Positions 38,166 through 49,500 of a stretch of 64,000 bases of DNA are shown here, in pieces. Below the pieces are notes generated by a model. That model searched no databases, was not told where the DNA came from, and saw nothing but the letters and a program-made list of their open reading frames with translations. Each line of letters begins with the position of its first letter. Position 1 is the first letter of the stretch. The translations under genes were made by a program, and so were the position numbers. The stretch lies in assembly GCA_022606425.2 (NCBI GenBank), contig JAHDVF020000732.1, positions 967,011 to 1,031,010 of the forward strand. The letters are read 5' to 3'. The stretch is from Lepidostoma basale (lineage: Eukaryota; Arthropoda; Insecta; Trichoptera; Lepidostomatidae).

Positions 38166-41100
38166 ATTTGATATAGCCATGTTTCATGGCATAATAGGTG
38201 AGATTGCACTAGACAAATTTTACTTTACCGAAAAGGCGTTTTCTCTCTGGAGGCTTGTTTGATCTTAGTTAAGTTTAATTTTAATTAGTGATAAGATTAT
38301 GAAAGACAATTTAAAAACAATAATAGTGATAATGACAATTCTGTGATTGAAAAAAAAAATAGCGTTGTGCCCCGGTATTGCAAAGCAGCTAGGTACTGCC
38401 GGCCGGATGCAGAGAGTGGCCACACTTGGGAGGGGATGATCTAACCCCCCGCCCTGCAGAGTTCCGGGCAGCTCTCGCCCCTAGTCTACCACCGGCCTCC
38501 GGGAAAGGAACATCTCCCCCCTCGGCGGACGCGCGCCGGAGGGGAGATAGTCTAAAAAGATCGCGAAGTGTTATACCGAACGCCGGGAAGTGATTCTGGA
38601 AACGATCGCGATATCGCCGCATGGCGTCAGTAACCATGGCGTCAGCTCATCACCATTGGGGCGTGATGCTGGCCACCCCTGTCGCTGTGAAGAAGACCCG
38701 TGCCTTCCGCGGTCCATCATCCGCGTGATGCTTCTGTGTTATACAGCCTCCAGCAGTCCTTGATGCTGGCCACGACAGCGTCAGCGTCGGTCCTCGCCGC
38801 AGATCAAGTAGCGTTATTCAGTGACGGAGTAGTTTTAAGTCGTTCCAACGATTAGCAAGTAAGTCATCTTTAGTTTATAAGTGATCTTGTGTATTTCTTT
38901 TTGTATATTGTATGTTTAAATATAATTGTAAATAGTAAATATTGGTTTCAATCTCATATCACTATACATCCCGGAGCATCTTAGAGATCGAATAATAATC
39001 ACATTAGCGAGGAATTTGGGCATGAACATGTTGTGAAAGTTGGTTCGAGATCGGGAGTGGAGAACTAGTAATCTTCATGTTTCACCCCGTATCGAGAGCA
39101 TCTTCGTAACAGATTGACATATTTTTATAAGTGTCACCCCCAAATTATTTTCCTTTAGAATATTACGTAACTGGTATTTTTTTTTGTAGTTTTGACGTGC
39201 CCCAAAGGCGGTGAAAATTGAACAAAATTAGTTAAATTCTAAAATTGCCGCAAAAACTATTTTTATTCATTTTGTTTCCAATTTAAAACAAATATTTAGA
39301 CCAAATGATATTGTTACGAAGAAGTTGGCGTCACGGGGTGAAAAATGAAGATTACTCGTATCTCACTCCCGATCTCGAAGCAACTCCTCACAACGTATTG
39401 CCCAGTGTTTATTCGCTAATGACTCATCAGTATGTGATCTTTGAGATGCTCCAGGAGGTATAGTGATATGAGATTGAAACCAATATTTACTATTTACAAT
39501 TATATTTAATCACACAAAATAAAGAACAAGATTACTTATGAGCTAAAGAGGACTTACATGCTATTCGTTGGCCAACGAATTAAAACTAACGTAACTAACG
39601 ATGGCGGCGAGGACCGACGCTAACGAAAGCCGGCGCGACGGCGCGGCTGGTTAGCACGAGGACTGCCAGAGGCTGCATGGCACAGAAGGATGCCCGGCGT
39701 CCACTTCTATCTCCTGGGCTGAAGCGCATCACGCAGATGATGGACCGCGGAGGGCACGGGTCTTCTTCACAGCGACAGCCATGGCCAGCATCAAGCCCCA
39801 ATGGTGATTAGCTGGCGCCATGCGGCACGTATATCCCCCTCGCGGGACTCACTACTGACGACTTTTTAGAATACGCCCCCGGCGCGCGGCCGGGGCGATG
39901 TTCCTTCTCGAGGGCCGGGGAACGGACTGACTGCCTGGCGACTCGAGCTCCAAATCTCAGGGTGAGGGGGTTAGGTCATCCCTCCCCAAAGTGTTGCCGT
40001 TCGGCATAATTCGGCCCGGCAGTACTTACGAAAATTGCGATACCGGTGTTACGAAGATGTTGCCGTCACGGGGTGAAGCATGAAGATTACTCGTGCTCCA
40101 CTCCCGATCTCGAAGCAATTCCTCACAACGTATTGCCCAGTGTTTATTCGCTAATGTAATCATTATTATGTTAATTGAGATTGCTCCGGGATGTATAGTG
40201 ATATGAGATTGAAACCAATATTTACTATTTACAATTATATTTAAACACACAAACATACAATATAACAAAAAGAAAGGAACAAGATTACTTATAAACTAAA
40301 AAGGACTTACTTGCTATTCGTTGGCCAACGACTTAAAACTACTCTGTCACTGAATAACACTACTTGATCTGCGGCGAGGACCGACGCTGACGCTGTCGTG
40401 GCCAGCACGAGGACTGCCGGAGGCTGCATGGCACAGAAGCATCACGCGGATGATGGGCCGCAGAGGGCACGGGTCTTCTTCACAGCGACAGCGGTGGCCA
40501 GCATCAAGCCCCAATGGTGATTAGCTGGCGCGGCTGGTTAGCACGAGGACGGTGATCTGCGAAGCCAGCGTGTTGGCGAGTTGGCCGCTAATGGCGTCCG
40601 CGCCAAGAGAGACGTGCGAGGCGGGAATGGCCTTTGGCCGGCGCGCCGTGGCCAGCGGGCGCTGGGAAGCCGCACGTTCGCCTCCTCTGAAGTCTGATTT
40701 TCAACTACTCGAGCGTCGCTACATGCAGCCCTCTCGAGTCTGCTCCGCAGGGTGAGGGGTTAAGTCACCCCCCCCCCAAAGTGTGGCCACTCACGAAAAT
40801 TGTCAATTCACTTATTTAAGCACTATTATTGTTTTTAAATTGTCTTATCACCAATTAAAATTAAATTTAACTAAGATTAAACAAGCCTCCAGAGAGAAAA
40901 CGTATTTTCGGTCATGTAAAATTTGTCTAGTGCATTCTCACCTATTATGCCATGAAACATGGCTATATCACCGGGGCAGAACGCTATTTTTCTAATCACA
41001 GTTGTCACTTCACTTCTTTAAACACTATTATTGTTTTTCCTATTCACTATTATTGTTTTTCATAGTCTTATCACTAATTAAAATTAAACTTAACTAAGAT

Positions 41101-41945
41101 CAAACCAGCCTCCAGAGAGAAAACGTATTTTCGGTCATGTAAAATTTGTCTAGTGCAATCTCACCTATACTCGGTGAGATTGCACTAAACTCTCTGGAGG
41201 CTTGTTTAATCTTAGTTAAGTTTAATTTTAATTAGTGATAAGACAATGAAAAACAATAATAGTGTAAGTGACAATTTTGTGAGTGGCAACACTTGGGGGG
41301 GGCGTGATTTCAACCCCCACCCTGCGATTTTTTTCAACTCGGGGCTCGAACAGCGACGCAGCTGTCTTACACACCGGACTCCAGTGAGGCGAAGTCTCTT
41401 CCCGGCGCTTGGCGGCCGAACGCCAGGGAGATAATCTGAACGAGGAGAAGATCGCGATGTACGCGCCGCATGTCGCCAGCAACCAAGGGCCAGATTATCA
41501 TCATTGGGGCCTGATGCTGGCCACTGCTGTGGCTGCGAAGGAGACCCGTGCCCTCCGCGGTCCATCATCCGCGTGATGCTCCGGCAGACCTCGTGCTGGC
41601 CACGCCACGCCGCCACGCCAGCTTCCGTCAGCGTCGGTCACCGCAGATCACCGCCTTCGTTAGTTCTAATTTGTTGACTTCGTTAGTTTTAATTCATTGG
41701 TCAACGAATAGCATGTAAGTCCTCTTTAGTTCTTAAGTAATCATTTTTTTTCTTTTGTATGTATTTCGTTAATAAATGTAAATAGTAAATATTGGTTTCA
41801 ATCTCATATCATTAAACATCCCGGAGCATATCTCATATAGTAACATAATGTTGACATTGGCGAGTCACATGGGCAAACGTTGGGAAGTTGTTCGTGATCG
41901 GGAATGAAATTTCGATTAAATTCATCTTTCACCCCCGTGACAACA
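38166..41945. repeat. Palindromic cluster of a GC-rich foldback-like repeat (five copies)
   Basis: One repeat recurs as copies at 38166-39115 (+), 39314-40010 (-), 40047-40969 (-), a fragment at 40972-41168 (-) and 41172-41940 (+). Each full unit starts with about 190 AT-rich bases beginning GGTGAGATTGCACTAGAC. It continues through a GC-rich core with GACCCGTGCC and CCGCGGTCCATCATC, then a segment with TTGGTTTCAATCTCATATCA, and ends near TTCACCCCGT...TTCGTAAC. The 41168/41172 junction is a near-perfect head-to-head inversion. No reading frame is conserved between copies, so it is probably non-autonomous; the class is not recognised. Confidence 0.7.
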
Positions 41946-42335
41946 ACAAGCTCATAACACTAAAATAACTAAAACAATGCCTAGAACTACTCAACCATAT
42001 AAATAAGTTTTTATACCGAGAAATTTCAATTTTAAAGGTTCAATAATTTACTGATAAAGAATGCTTAGAGCAATATGGAAAAAACTCCGATAGTATTTAC
42101 GGCTTACAATAGGTATTGCTTTTGCTCCTCATCTTGTGTTGCAAGATTGCTGTATTCTTACATTAGCTTGATTTACGATGTTATTAATAACTGTAAGGTT
42201 TCTGACTACTGTAATGCCATATTGATAACCATGAAGAGAATTCGAATTCGCAGGATCAGGATTAATAAAATCGGACGATATTTTAAACCGCTTAAAAAAA
42301 TTCTGTGTGTTTTTCGACATAAAGTTTTATACATA

Positions 42336-44592
42336 CAGTAGAACGTCGTTTATCCGGACAAGCCGAGATTATGAAGCGTTCTGTACCGTGACCTACGCAT
42401 GACTAAGCTTACCCCACCACACTTACACAACGTTGGATGTGGGTTGCATCATCCTTCTCCTCCCTCCTCCTCTCGTTCTCCCCCGCATCCTATGGACAGT
42501 CAGTCTCCCGCTGTGTTCGAGTTTCAACTTATCATCTCGTTAGTTTCAACCTGTCATTATTTATTCGAGATTACATGTGTACATTGTGCAAAAGTTGCGT
42601 CGTGAAAATGTCTTCCACAAGTGAGAAAACGGAAAAACGAAACCGTAACATTTTATCGATTGAGAAGAAGATAGAGATTATTAAAGCAATTAAAGAAAGG
42701 TGAGAGTGTTCAGTGTTTGATGAAGTCTTATTCATGATTTGAAGAATCGAAAATATGAAATTTTGAATTTGACAGCGACCAAGGGTCGAGAAACAGAATA
42801 ATTATGAGATAAGCAATAGATCAAAAATTAGAAATCGCGGTTTACCTAAGATTCAGTTAGTGTAGTAAGAAAGCATTGCAGTTGAATGAGAAGCTAGGTG
42901 GAAGTCCGGCTTTTAAGACGAGCACAGAGAAGATTTTCAAGTGAAGTATTTACCCTCCAATGACACACCTCTGATACAGCCAATTGATCAAGGGGTAATA
43001 GAGAAGCTAAAGCGGATGTAAACGGAGGAAATTTTACGTCGTTTACTACTAACAGAAGATGACGAGGAAAGTGTGATATCTTTTTCAAAAAAACTTTGTC
43101 TTGAGGATTGCTGTTCCATGTTAGCTGATGGATGGGACACTTTAACGCCAGAGAATCTTTGAAACGTGTACGGGACGTACTAGACGTCCCTGTAAATATT
43201 TATTTTGCGCTGACTGCTGCTCGTCTCCGATGTAGTCCACGGGGAAAGGGGCGTGATGATACTTGACTCTCGTACCGAAAGCGGGCGACAAAATAATAAA
43301 CGAGTTATATTTAGCCGGCGATCGGTAGAGAGTGAAGCGTGATACGAAGTGGGGTGTGCGAATAGCTCAGCCTTTACAAAGGCTATTGTAGATGTGCTCT
43401 TGGCAGGCGCTAGGCATGCACTGATTTGCTCTGCCCTGGGCGCACCTATTTATATGATTTGCCGGCGGCGGTCCCGGTAGCAGTGCCACCTGGCGGCACT
43501 ACCGGCCGGCCGCGAGGCCTCCCACTATTTTGCCACCCCACGCTTCGACCGTTCACACTTCACTCCGTCCCGACCGCCTTGTTTATTAAGTAGAAAAAGT
43601 TACATATATAAAACACAAATTAAAAGACTTATATACTAAATACATAAAGTAGCGACGTTATAACCGGGAGCTAAAGAGGTATGGAGAAAATTATGGGACT
43701 GCCCGAAATGGACGCCGCGGACCCCTGTGTGCCCTCTCTCGCTCGCACACAGCTTGCTGGCTTCAGCGTCCTATACAGCAGTCTTTCGTAGCAGTCCCCT
43801 CTCTCCGCCCGTTACCTAATTCTGTTAGCCCACGATTCCAACGCCGCATAGACAAACATATATCGAAATAGGAGAAGAATGATGAAAAATATTAAAAATG
43901 GAAAAAAGGAATTAAATTAAAATTGACCATCGCCGTACGTCCGATACAAAACATCTGGAATAAATTGATAGGATGAAGTGAAGAGATTGTTGAGACTACT
44001 GAAACTCTGGAGGAAGACTTATAATAGGTGATGAGTGAGTTATTCGCCCAAATTGCTGGCTTTAATTATTGTGACAGGGAAGATGCACAACTATGGTTGG
44101 AAAGTGAGGATTACCCAGGTTTCCAAATGTTGAACGATGATGAAATTTTTCTCTGGTACAAAAAGATAATGAGGATAAAGATGATGACGAAAGTTCAAAT
44201 GAGGATGATGAAGGAAAACTAACAAGTCACGGAAAAGCCTTTATAGGATTAGAAGCTGCGCTATCATGGTTTGAAGAGCAAGAAGAAAGCAGCTCAACTC
44301 AGTTGCTTTTATTAAAACCAATCCGCAATTTAGCTACAAAAAAAGACGAGGAAATCTTGTTCAAAAAAATATTTTTGAAAGAAGCGAAAAGAAGTTTTTT
44401 TTTCTGTAAAACAATGTGAGCCTTTTTATGTATATGTACTACATATATACTTGTTTTTGCAGTAAAAGTTGTAATTTCATAGTCAATAAATGAGCCAAGG
44501 AAAAAAATCGATTTAAACCTTATTTTGCTAAAAGAACTAGGGCCTGCTTGATTATCCGGTCCCAATTAGTCTGGATTAACGACGTTCTACTG
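42336..44592 (+). mobile_element. Pogo/Tigger-type DNA transposon, broken
   Basis: Inverted ends CAGTAGAACGTCGTTTATCC (42336) and a complementary copy ending at 44592 are flanked by TA (42334-42335 and 44593-44594), the pogo signature. The interior has a jerky/CENP-B-type N-terminus (MSSTSEKTEKRNRN, then SIEKKIEIIKAIKE, 42608-42700), a DDE-domain piece PLIQPIDQGVIEKLKR (42970-43018) with FSKKLCLEDCCSMLADGWD downstream, and a C-terminal part SHGKAFIGLEAALSWFEEQEE (about 44226-44286). Stops and frameshifts show it is dead. An unrelated block of about 0.75 kb interrupts it. Confidence 0.8.
43160..43900. mobile_element. GC-rich insertion inside the pogo element
   Basis: This block splits the transposase between the DDE part (ending near 43160) and the resumed text near 43950 (TGGAATAAATTGATAGGATG). 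It is GC-rich and contains a hairpin GGTAGCAGTGCCACC/GGCGGCACTACC at 43475-43505 and long non-coding stretches. No family was recognised and exact target duplications were not found. Confidence 0.4.
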
Positions 44593-44594
44593 TA

Positions 44595-46560
44595 GTTATT
44601 TATGTGTTAATTCGTTTTATTAATTTAAATCAAAATGGGGACGCTGGGAGCTACAATTATTTGATTATTTTTCTTTAAATGTTCTGGTCATTTTTACTAT
44701 TTGTTCAATAGGAATTGTATTATCTAAAAATGCTAAAGCCACGATTTTTTCATTAGATACCGCAAATGTCCACTCTATGTATGTCATTACCGATACGGTT
44801 TACAACAAATTGATCATTAATATCTCGATTTCTGGATATAGGCCTCTACAAACATTTTCGATTTTCCTCTATCCTGTGCGACTCTTATTCAACTTCATCC
44901 TCCGACTGGAATTAGTTGTCAGCAAGGGCTGACGACCTATTGTGGGGTCCATCCATCGTGGGTCGACCGATGCTCTCTTTTCCCTCTCATGGCCTTCACG
45001 TACTCTGAGTGACCATCTATCTGTTCATTTTCTAGCGATACGTTCTGCCCATTTTCTCTTGGCAACACGATTCATCACATCAACAAGCTTTGTCTGGTGT
45101 CTGATTTCGGTAATGGGTATTTTGTCGCTCAGACTTATGTTAAGCATTAATAAGTATATTTAGAAATACCTTTATTGGTCCAAGCTGTTGAAAACATTGA
45201 AATAATCCTGGTTCGTGCCCAGACGACGTAGCAACGCATGCTTCAAAAGCAGACTTCAAAACCAATTTATACATACGGTGTCGTATGTATTAGAGATCTA
45301 TTCCCAGTTTTCATTATAATAAAACGTAATCAGATTTTATTCTCCCTGTATTTGACGCACTAGTGTAACAACACAAGGGTTACATGGTATAAAAAAAAAT
45401 ATTTCCAGCAAGCAAGATGTAAAAAGCTACTGCCATGTTGTCTCCACTACAAGAAGCCAATTTAGAGACACCTAAAATATGATCTTGACCTTTAGCAGAA
45501 ATAATTAATAAAACCATGCCAATCTTCTTGTTTCTAGCCATTGCTCTAAGCAGTTTCCCATCCCAGTGGATGGTAGTGAACACAAACTAAAAATAACGCT
45601 AGAATTATTTGTTTATTAGAAGGTAATTTGGTACTGAATATTTTGCGTGTTTCCCTTTCAATCAGATATATATGATTGCAAAGATTACGTATTTGCGCCA
45701 TTTTTAACAAACTATGTGCTACCGTTTCATTTGGAAGACATTGCAATACTGACTATATTTAAACGTCATACAACCAGAACTGCGACGCCGAGTGGAATAA
45801 GTTTCCTTTCGTTAATCATATGTGCTGTTGGGTTATTTACTACTGTGTTTTAGTGTATATTTGATATTATTAAGTTTGTTAACGTGCATAAAAAAAAAAA
45901 AAAATTACTGATAAATTTGTGAAAAAACATAATTTTTGTATAGATGACGACCTTCTCAACATCTGGGGGACACCACTTTGAATTATTGGATTGACCTTTT
46001 TTTCTGGTATTTGTTTGAGACCACTTGGAAAAAAATGAGGTGGTAAGACATAAAAAAAAACAAAGTTGAAAAATAAGCGCCGCCCTAAAGAATGATATTA
46101 TAAATGCCGTCTCGAAATCTAGTAAATATTTTCAAAACGGCATAGGATACACTACTTGTAAATTTAGTGAGGTTCCAATATATTAATACATATACAGACA
46201 TATTACGTTTGTATAAAGCACTTAATTAACTCTTGATTTGAGTTTGTTTTGTTACTCTGAAGAAGTGGAAGAGAAACTAGTTTGTGCTAAAAAATGAAGT
46301 AAGGAGTTATACTATGTATTGTTTTCTAGTTAAATGTGCTTCAACAAACATTGCTAAGGCTGTGTTATTAATTTCTAAAAAAAAATATTTATCAACTTAA
46401 TCGCATTAACCTCATCTACATAACATTTTGATATCTGATAATTTGCAGTCAAATATAATATATATAATATTTTTATAGTTCATTCGATTTTCTCTTTCCA
46501 AAGACAAAACCGAGTTTTGTTTATGGTTGGGCGTAACGCTGTGGCTGTCACCAATAGCCA
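44595..46560. other. AT-rich intergenic DNA upstream of neurexin IV
   Basis: No host gene seen. The part at 44880-45120, read on the minus strand, gives broken text (VAKRKWAERIAR, WMDPTIGRQPLLT) that vaguely resembles a non-LTR retrotransposon tail. The rest shows nothing recognisable. The neurexin IV promoter should lie at the right-hand end. Confidence 0.35.
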
Positions 46561-46598
46561 ATTCGATACCAATACCAATTGTCGTTGTGCGTCATGTC

Positions 46599-49500
46599 AT
46601 GATGGGTGCCCTGCGCGTGACGGCATGCTTTTTTTCATTATTATTATCAGGTTGTAGTTCAGGTAAGAGAAATTATATATTTATTAAAACTGTCAGTTAA
46701 ATGTCTATTGGTGAAAATACATTAGTTCTATTGTATTAAAAAAAAGGTAATTTTTGACGGTTATTTATTTGTTGTCACCGCTATAATTTGTTGAATTATT
46801 GTATAAATAGTATTTTGTACTCATTGTTCACGAAGTCATGTATTTATTTTATTGGCCAATGTTTAAAGACTTAATTATACTAGGGCGATGACTCTTCCCT
46901 CACACGAACAGGCAATAAAGAATGTTGAATCAATATCGCTAACACACCCATTTGTAATTGTTAACTTGTTGTTTTTGTTCAATTTGAATATATATTTTAG
47001 TGGTGTAATAATTTTGTTTCCAGAATATTACAGCAGATATTACGATGACTACGAATGTAACACGCCCCTCCTGGACAGGGCCGTTCTGAAGGCCACATCG
47101 TCCATGAATGAAAGAGGCCCCGAGAATGCGAGACTAGACGGTGAGTGCTGTTGGCGTAGTCTCGATGCTTGTTGTTAGTGTTGTAGATTGGAAGCTCGCG
47201 AGATTGCCAATGCTGTTTTTATTTATTTTATTTGAAAGGCTCGGTCCACACTTGGCTAGAGCATGGTCTCTGTCTCGCAGTTCCAACAGAATGAAATATT
47301 GTTGCAGGTCATTAGTCGTGTGGACCGGCCCTTTTCTAAGATTAACATTTCACACGGTAAAGTTAAAACATGAACATTTTGAAAATGGTGGACAAGCAAT
47401 CATTTCGTTGGGCTTTCGACATCAGCTCGTGGTCCCCCACGGAGGCAGACATGCTTCTCGCCAGTAGCTGCGTGCAATCGGAAGAAAAGGCTCGTCTGGC
47501 CAAGTTTGTTTTCCGGCAGGACCTGCAGGCGTCCCTCGTGGGCCGCCTCCTGATCAGGAAGTTCGCCAGCGGCGCCACAGGCTTGCCCTACTCGCAGATC
47601 CATCTGAGCAGGGACTCCAGCGGCAAACCGTTCCTCTCGGGAGATTATCCCGATATGGATTTCAATATTTCTCACCAAGGAAAGTACGTGGTTCTGGCTG
47701 GACAAATAGGAAAGAGTAGAGTGGGCATAGACGTCATGAGCATAGTGCGGCCGCCCAGTTGTGGCGTGCAGGACTACTTCCGCCTCATGCGCCGCCAGTT
47801 CTCCGCCTCCGAGTGGGAGGCCATCGTCCGCTCGGGGTCGCAGGCGCAGCAGCTCGCCTCCTTCTACCGCCACTGGTGTTTGAAGGAGAGCTACGTTAAA
47901 AATATTGGCATCGGAATAACCGTCAATTTACAGAACATCAGTTTCTGCATTAAAAATGGAGAAGTGGGCCCGGGTGGACCTTTCACTACGGACACGGAGC
48001 TCACGGTGGACGGCCGGCGGCTGGAGGGCTGGCTGTTCGAGGAGACCCTGCTGGACCCCGCGCACTGCGTGGCCGTGGCACTCTGCCTCAATGGAGAGAC
48101 CTACTGCCCGCCGTCTTCCTACCGATTTCTTACATTCAACCAGCTCATGGATGGCTCTATCCCCTTCATGGAGAAAGATCCAGTTTTCGCAAATAGTTTC
48201 TTCACAAAAAGTGAAAAGACTTTTTAAATGATAAGATTAATTACTTGATAGAATTATTATTTTAATAGAATTATATCGTCGCTCTCGTAGTTACTCTGCT
48301 TGTCTTGTTTCTATGTAGATGTTAAATGTAGTAGAGAGTATGTAACTTGTTCTGTTTGATTAAAGAACTTCCTATTTGTTATGATAAAGCAATGTTTGAT
48401 GTTGTCCCGTGTAACCTAGGATACCGTGCCAGTCCGTGCCGGCTTCTGTAACTATTCAATGAATGTAATCATTTTCAAGCACATACATGTTGAATTAACT
48501 TCACAATTAAGAGGTGCAACACCTACAGGTTGCATAGCTAGTAGGACTCGCAGAGAGAGGAGCGGGGCCACGTATTGGGATGATTAAGCAGCGAGAGTCG
48601 TGTGTTTCATGAAGGGGGTAACGCGTGGACGGCTTCGGAGAATGACTTCGGGCAGCAACTGATAGTGGACCTAGGCGCAGTGATGAACATCACGCGCATC
48701 AGTATTCAGGGCCGGCCGCACTCGGCCGAGTACGTGCGCGAGTTTGGTGTCAGCTACGGCTACAACGGCCTGGACTACGCTGACTATAAGGAACCTGGTG
48801 GGGACACCAAGGTAACGCGGCCTCTCTAACTGTTCACTTGGATTTGGTCTGCCGCTTTCTAACATTTCCCCCCACTAATGCTTTCCCAGACTACCGGTGG
48901 CGGCGCTCCTCTACCTTACTCTTTTAGAGCATGTACCCTCGCACGTGTGCACCGGAATGTTGGAGGTGAAGGTGCATGTGAAGGTGGAGGTGGAGCTCCC
49001 TCTAATTCTCTCGAGGCGGCGGACAGTGCAGGGCTAGGGCTATCACTATCATTTTAAACTGACCACAAAAGTTTTGTGGTTTTACCATTCTGAGTCATAT
49101 TTGTACGAAGCCGCCTGCACTCGTTCCCGCCGCTCGTGTGCTGCTAACATGACTAACTAACTAGTACGGGAGTAGGGCCAAGCGCCTGGAGCCCGGCCTC
49201 CAGCACCCTGGACCAGTTCCTCACAGCCGACCTGGGCCGGCGCTACGAGCTGCGCGCCGTGGCCACGCGAGGGCGCCGCGTGCCGCCCCACCACGTGTCG
49301 GAGTACATGCTGCAGTACTCCGATGACGGGGAGGCCTGGAGGACCTACACCACGCGTGAGGGCGAGGAGGAGGTACCGCATATTTTCCTTCACCTGCTGG
49401 TGTATGGTTACTAATAGCTTGCGCACATGACCTACTAAACACAGCTACCAAACCTGTCTGGGAGCAGATAATTGATTGTGCGGGATGCAGATGTTCAAGG

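Noticed and set aside
38166..41945. Possible CRISPR-like or satellite array
   Set aside because: Units are about 0.7-0.95 kb, in mixed orientation and of a transposon-like modular structure; there are no short regular repeats with spacers.
43370..43460. Possible tRNA-like text in the GC-rich block (GAATAGCTCAG)
   Set aside because: No cloverleaf with matching acceptor stem or T-loop could be folded by eye.
47400..47873. 157-aa minus-strand frame
   Set aside because: Antisense of the phosphopantetheinyl transferase; no recognisable family.
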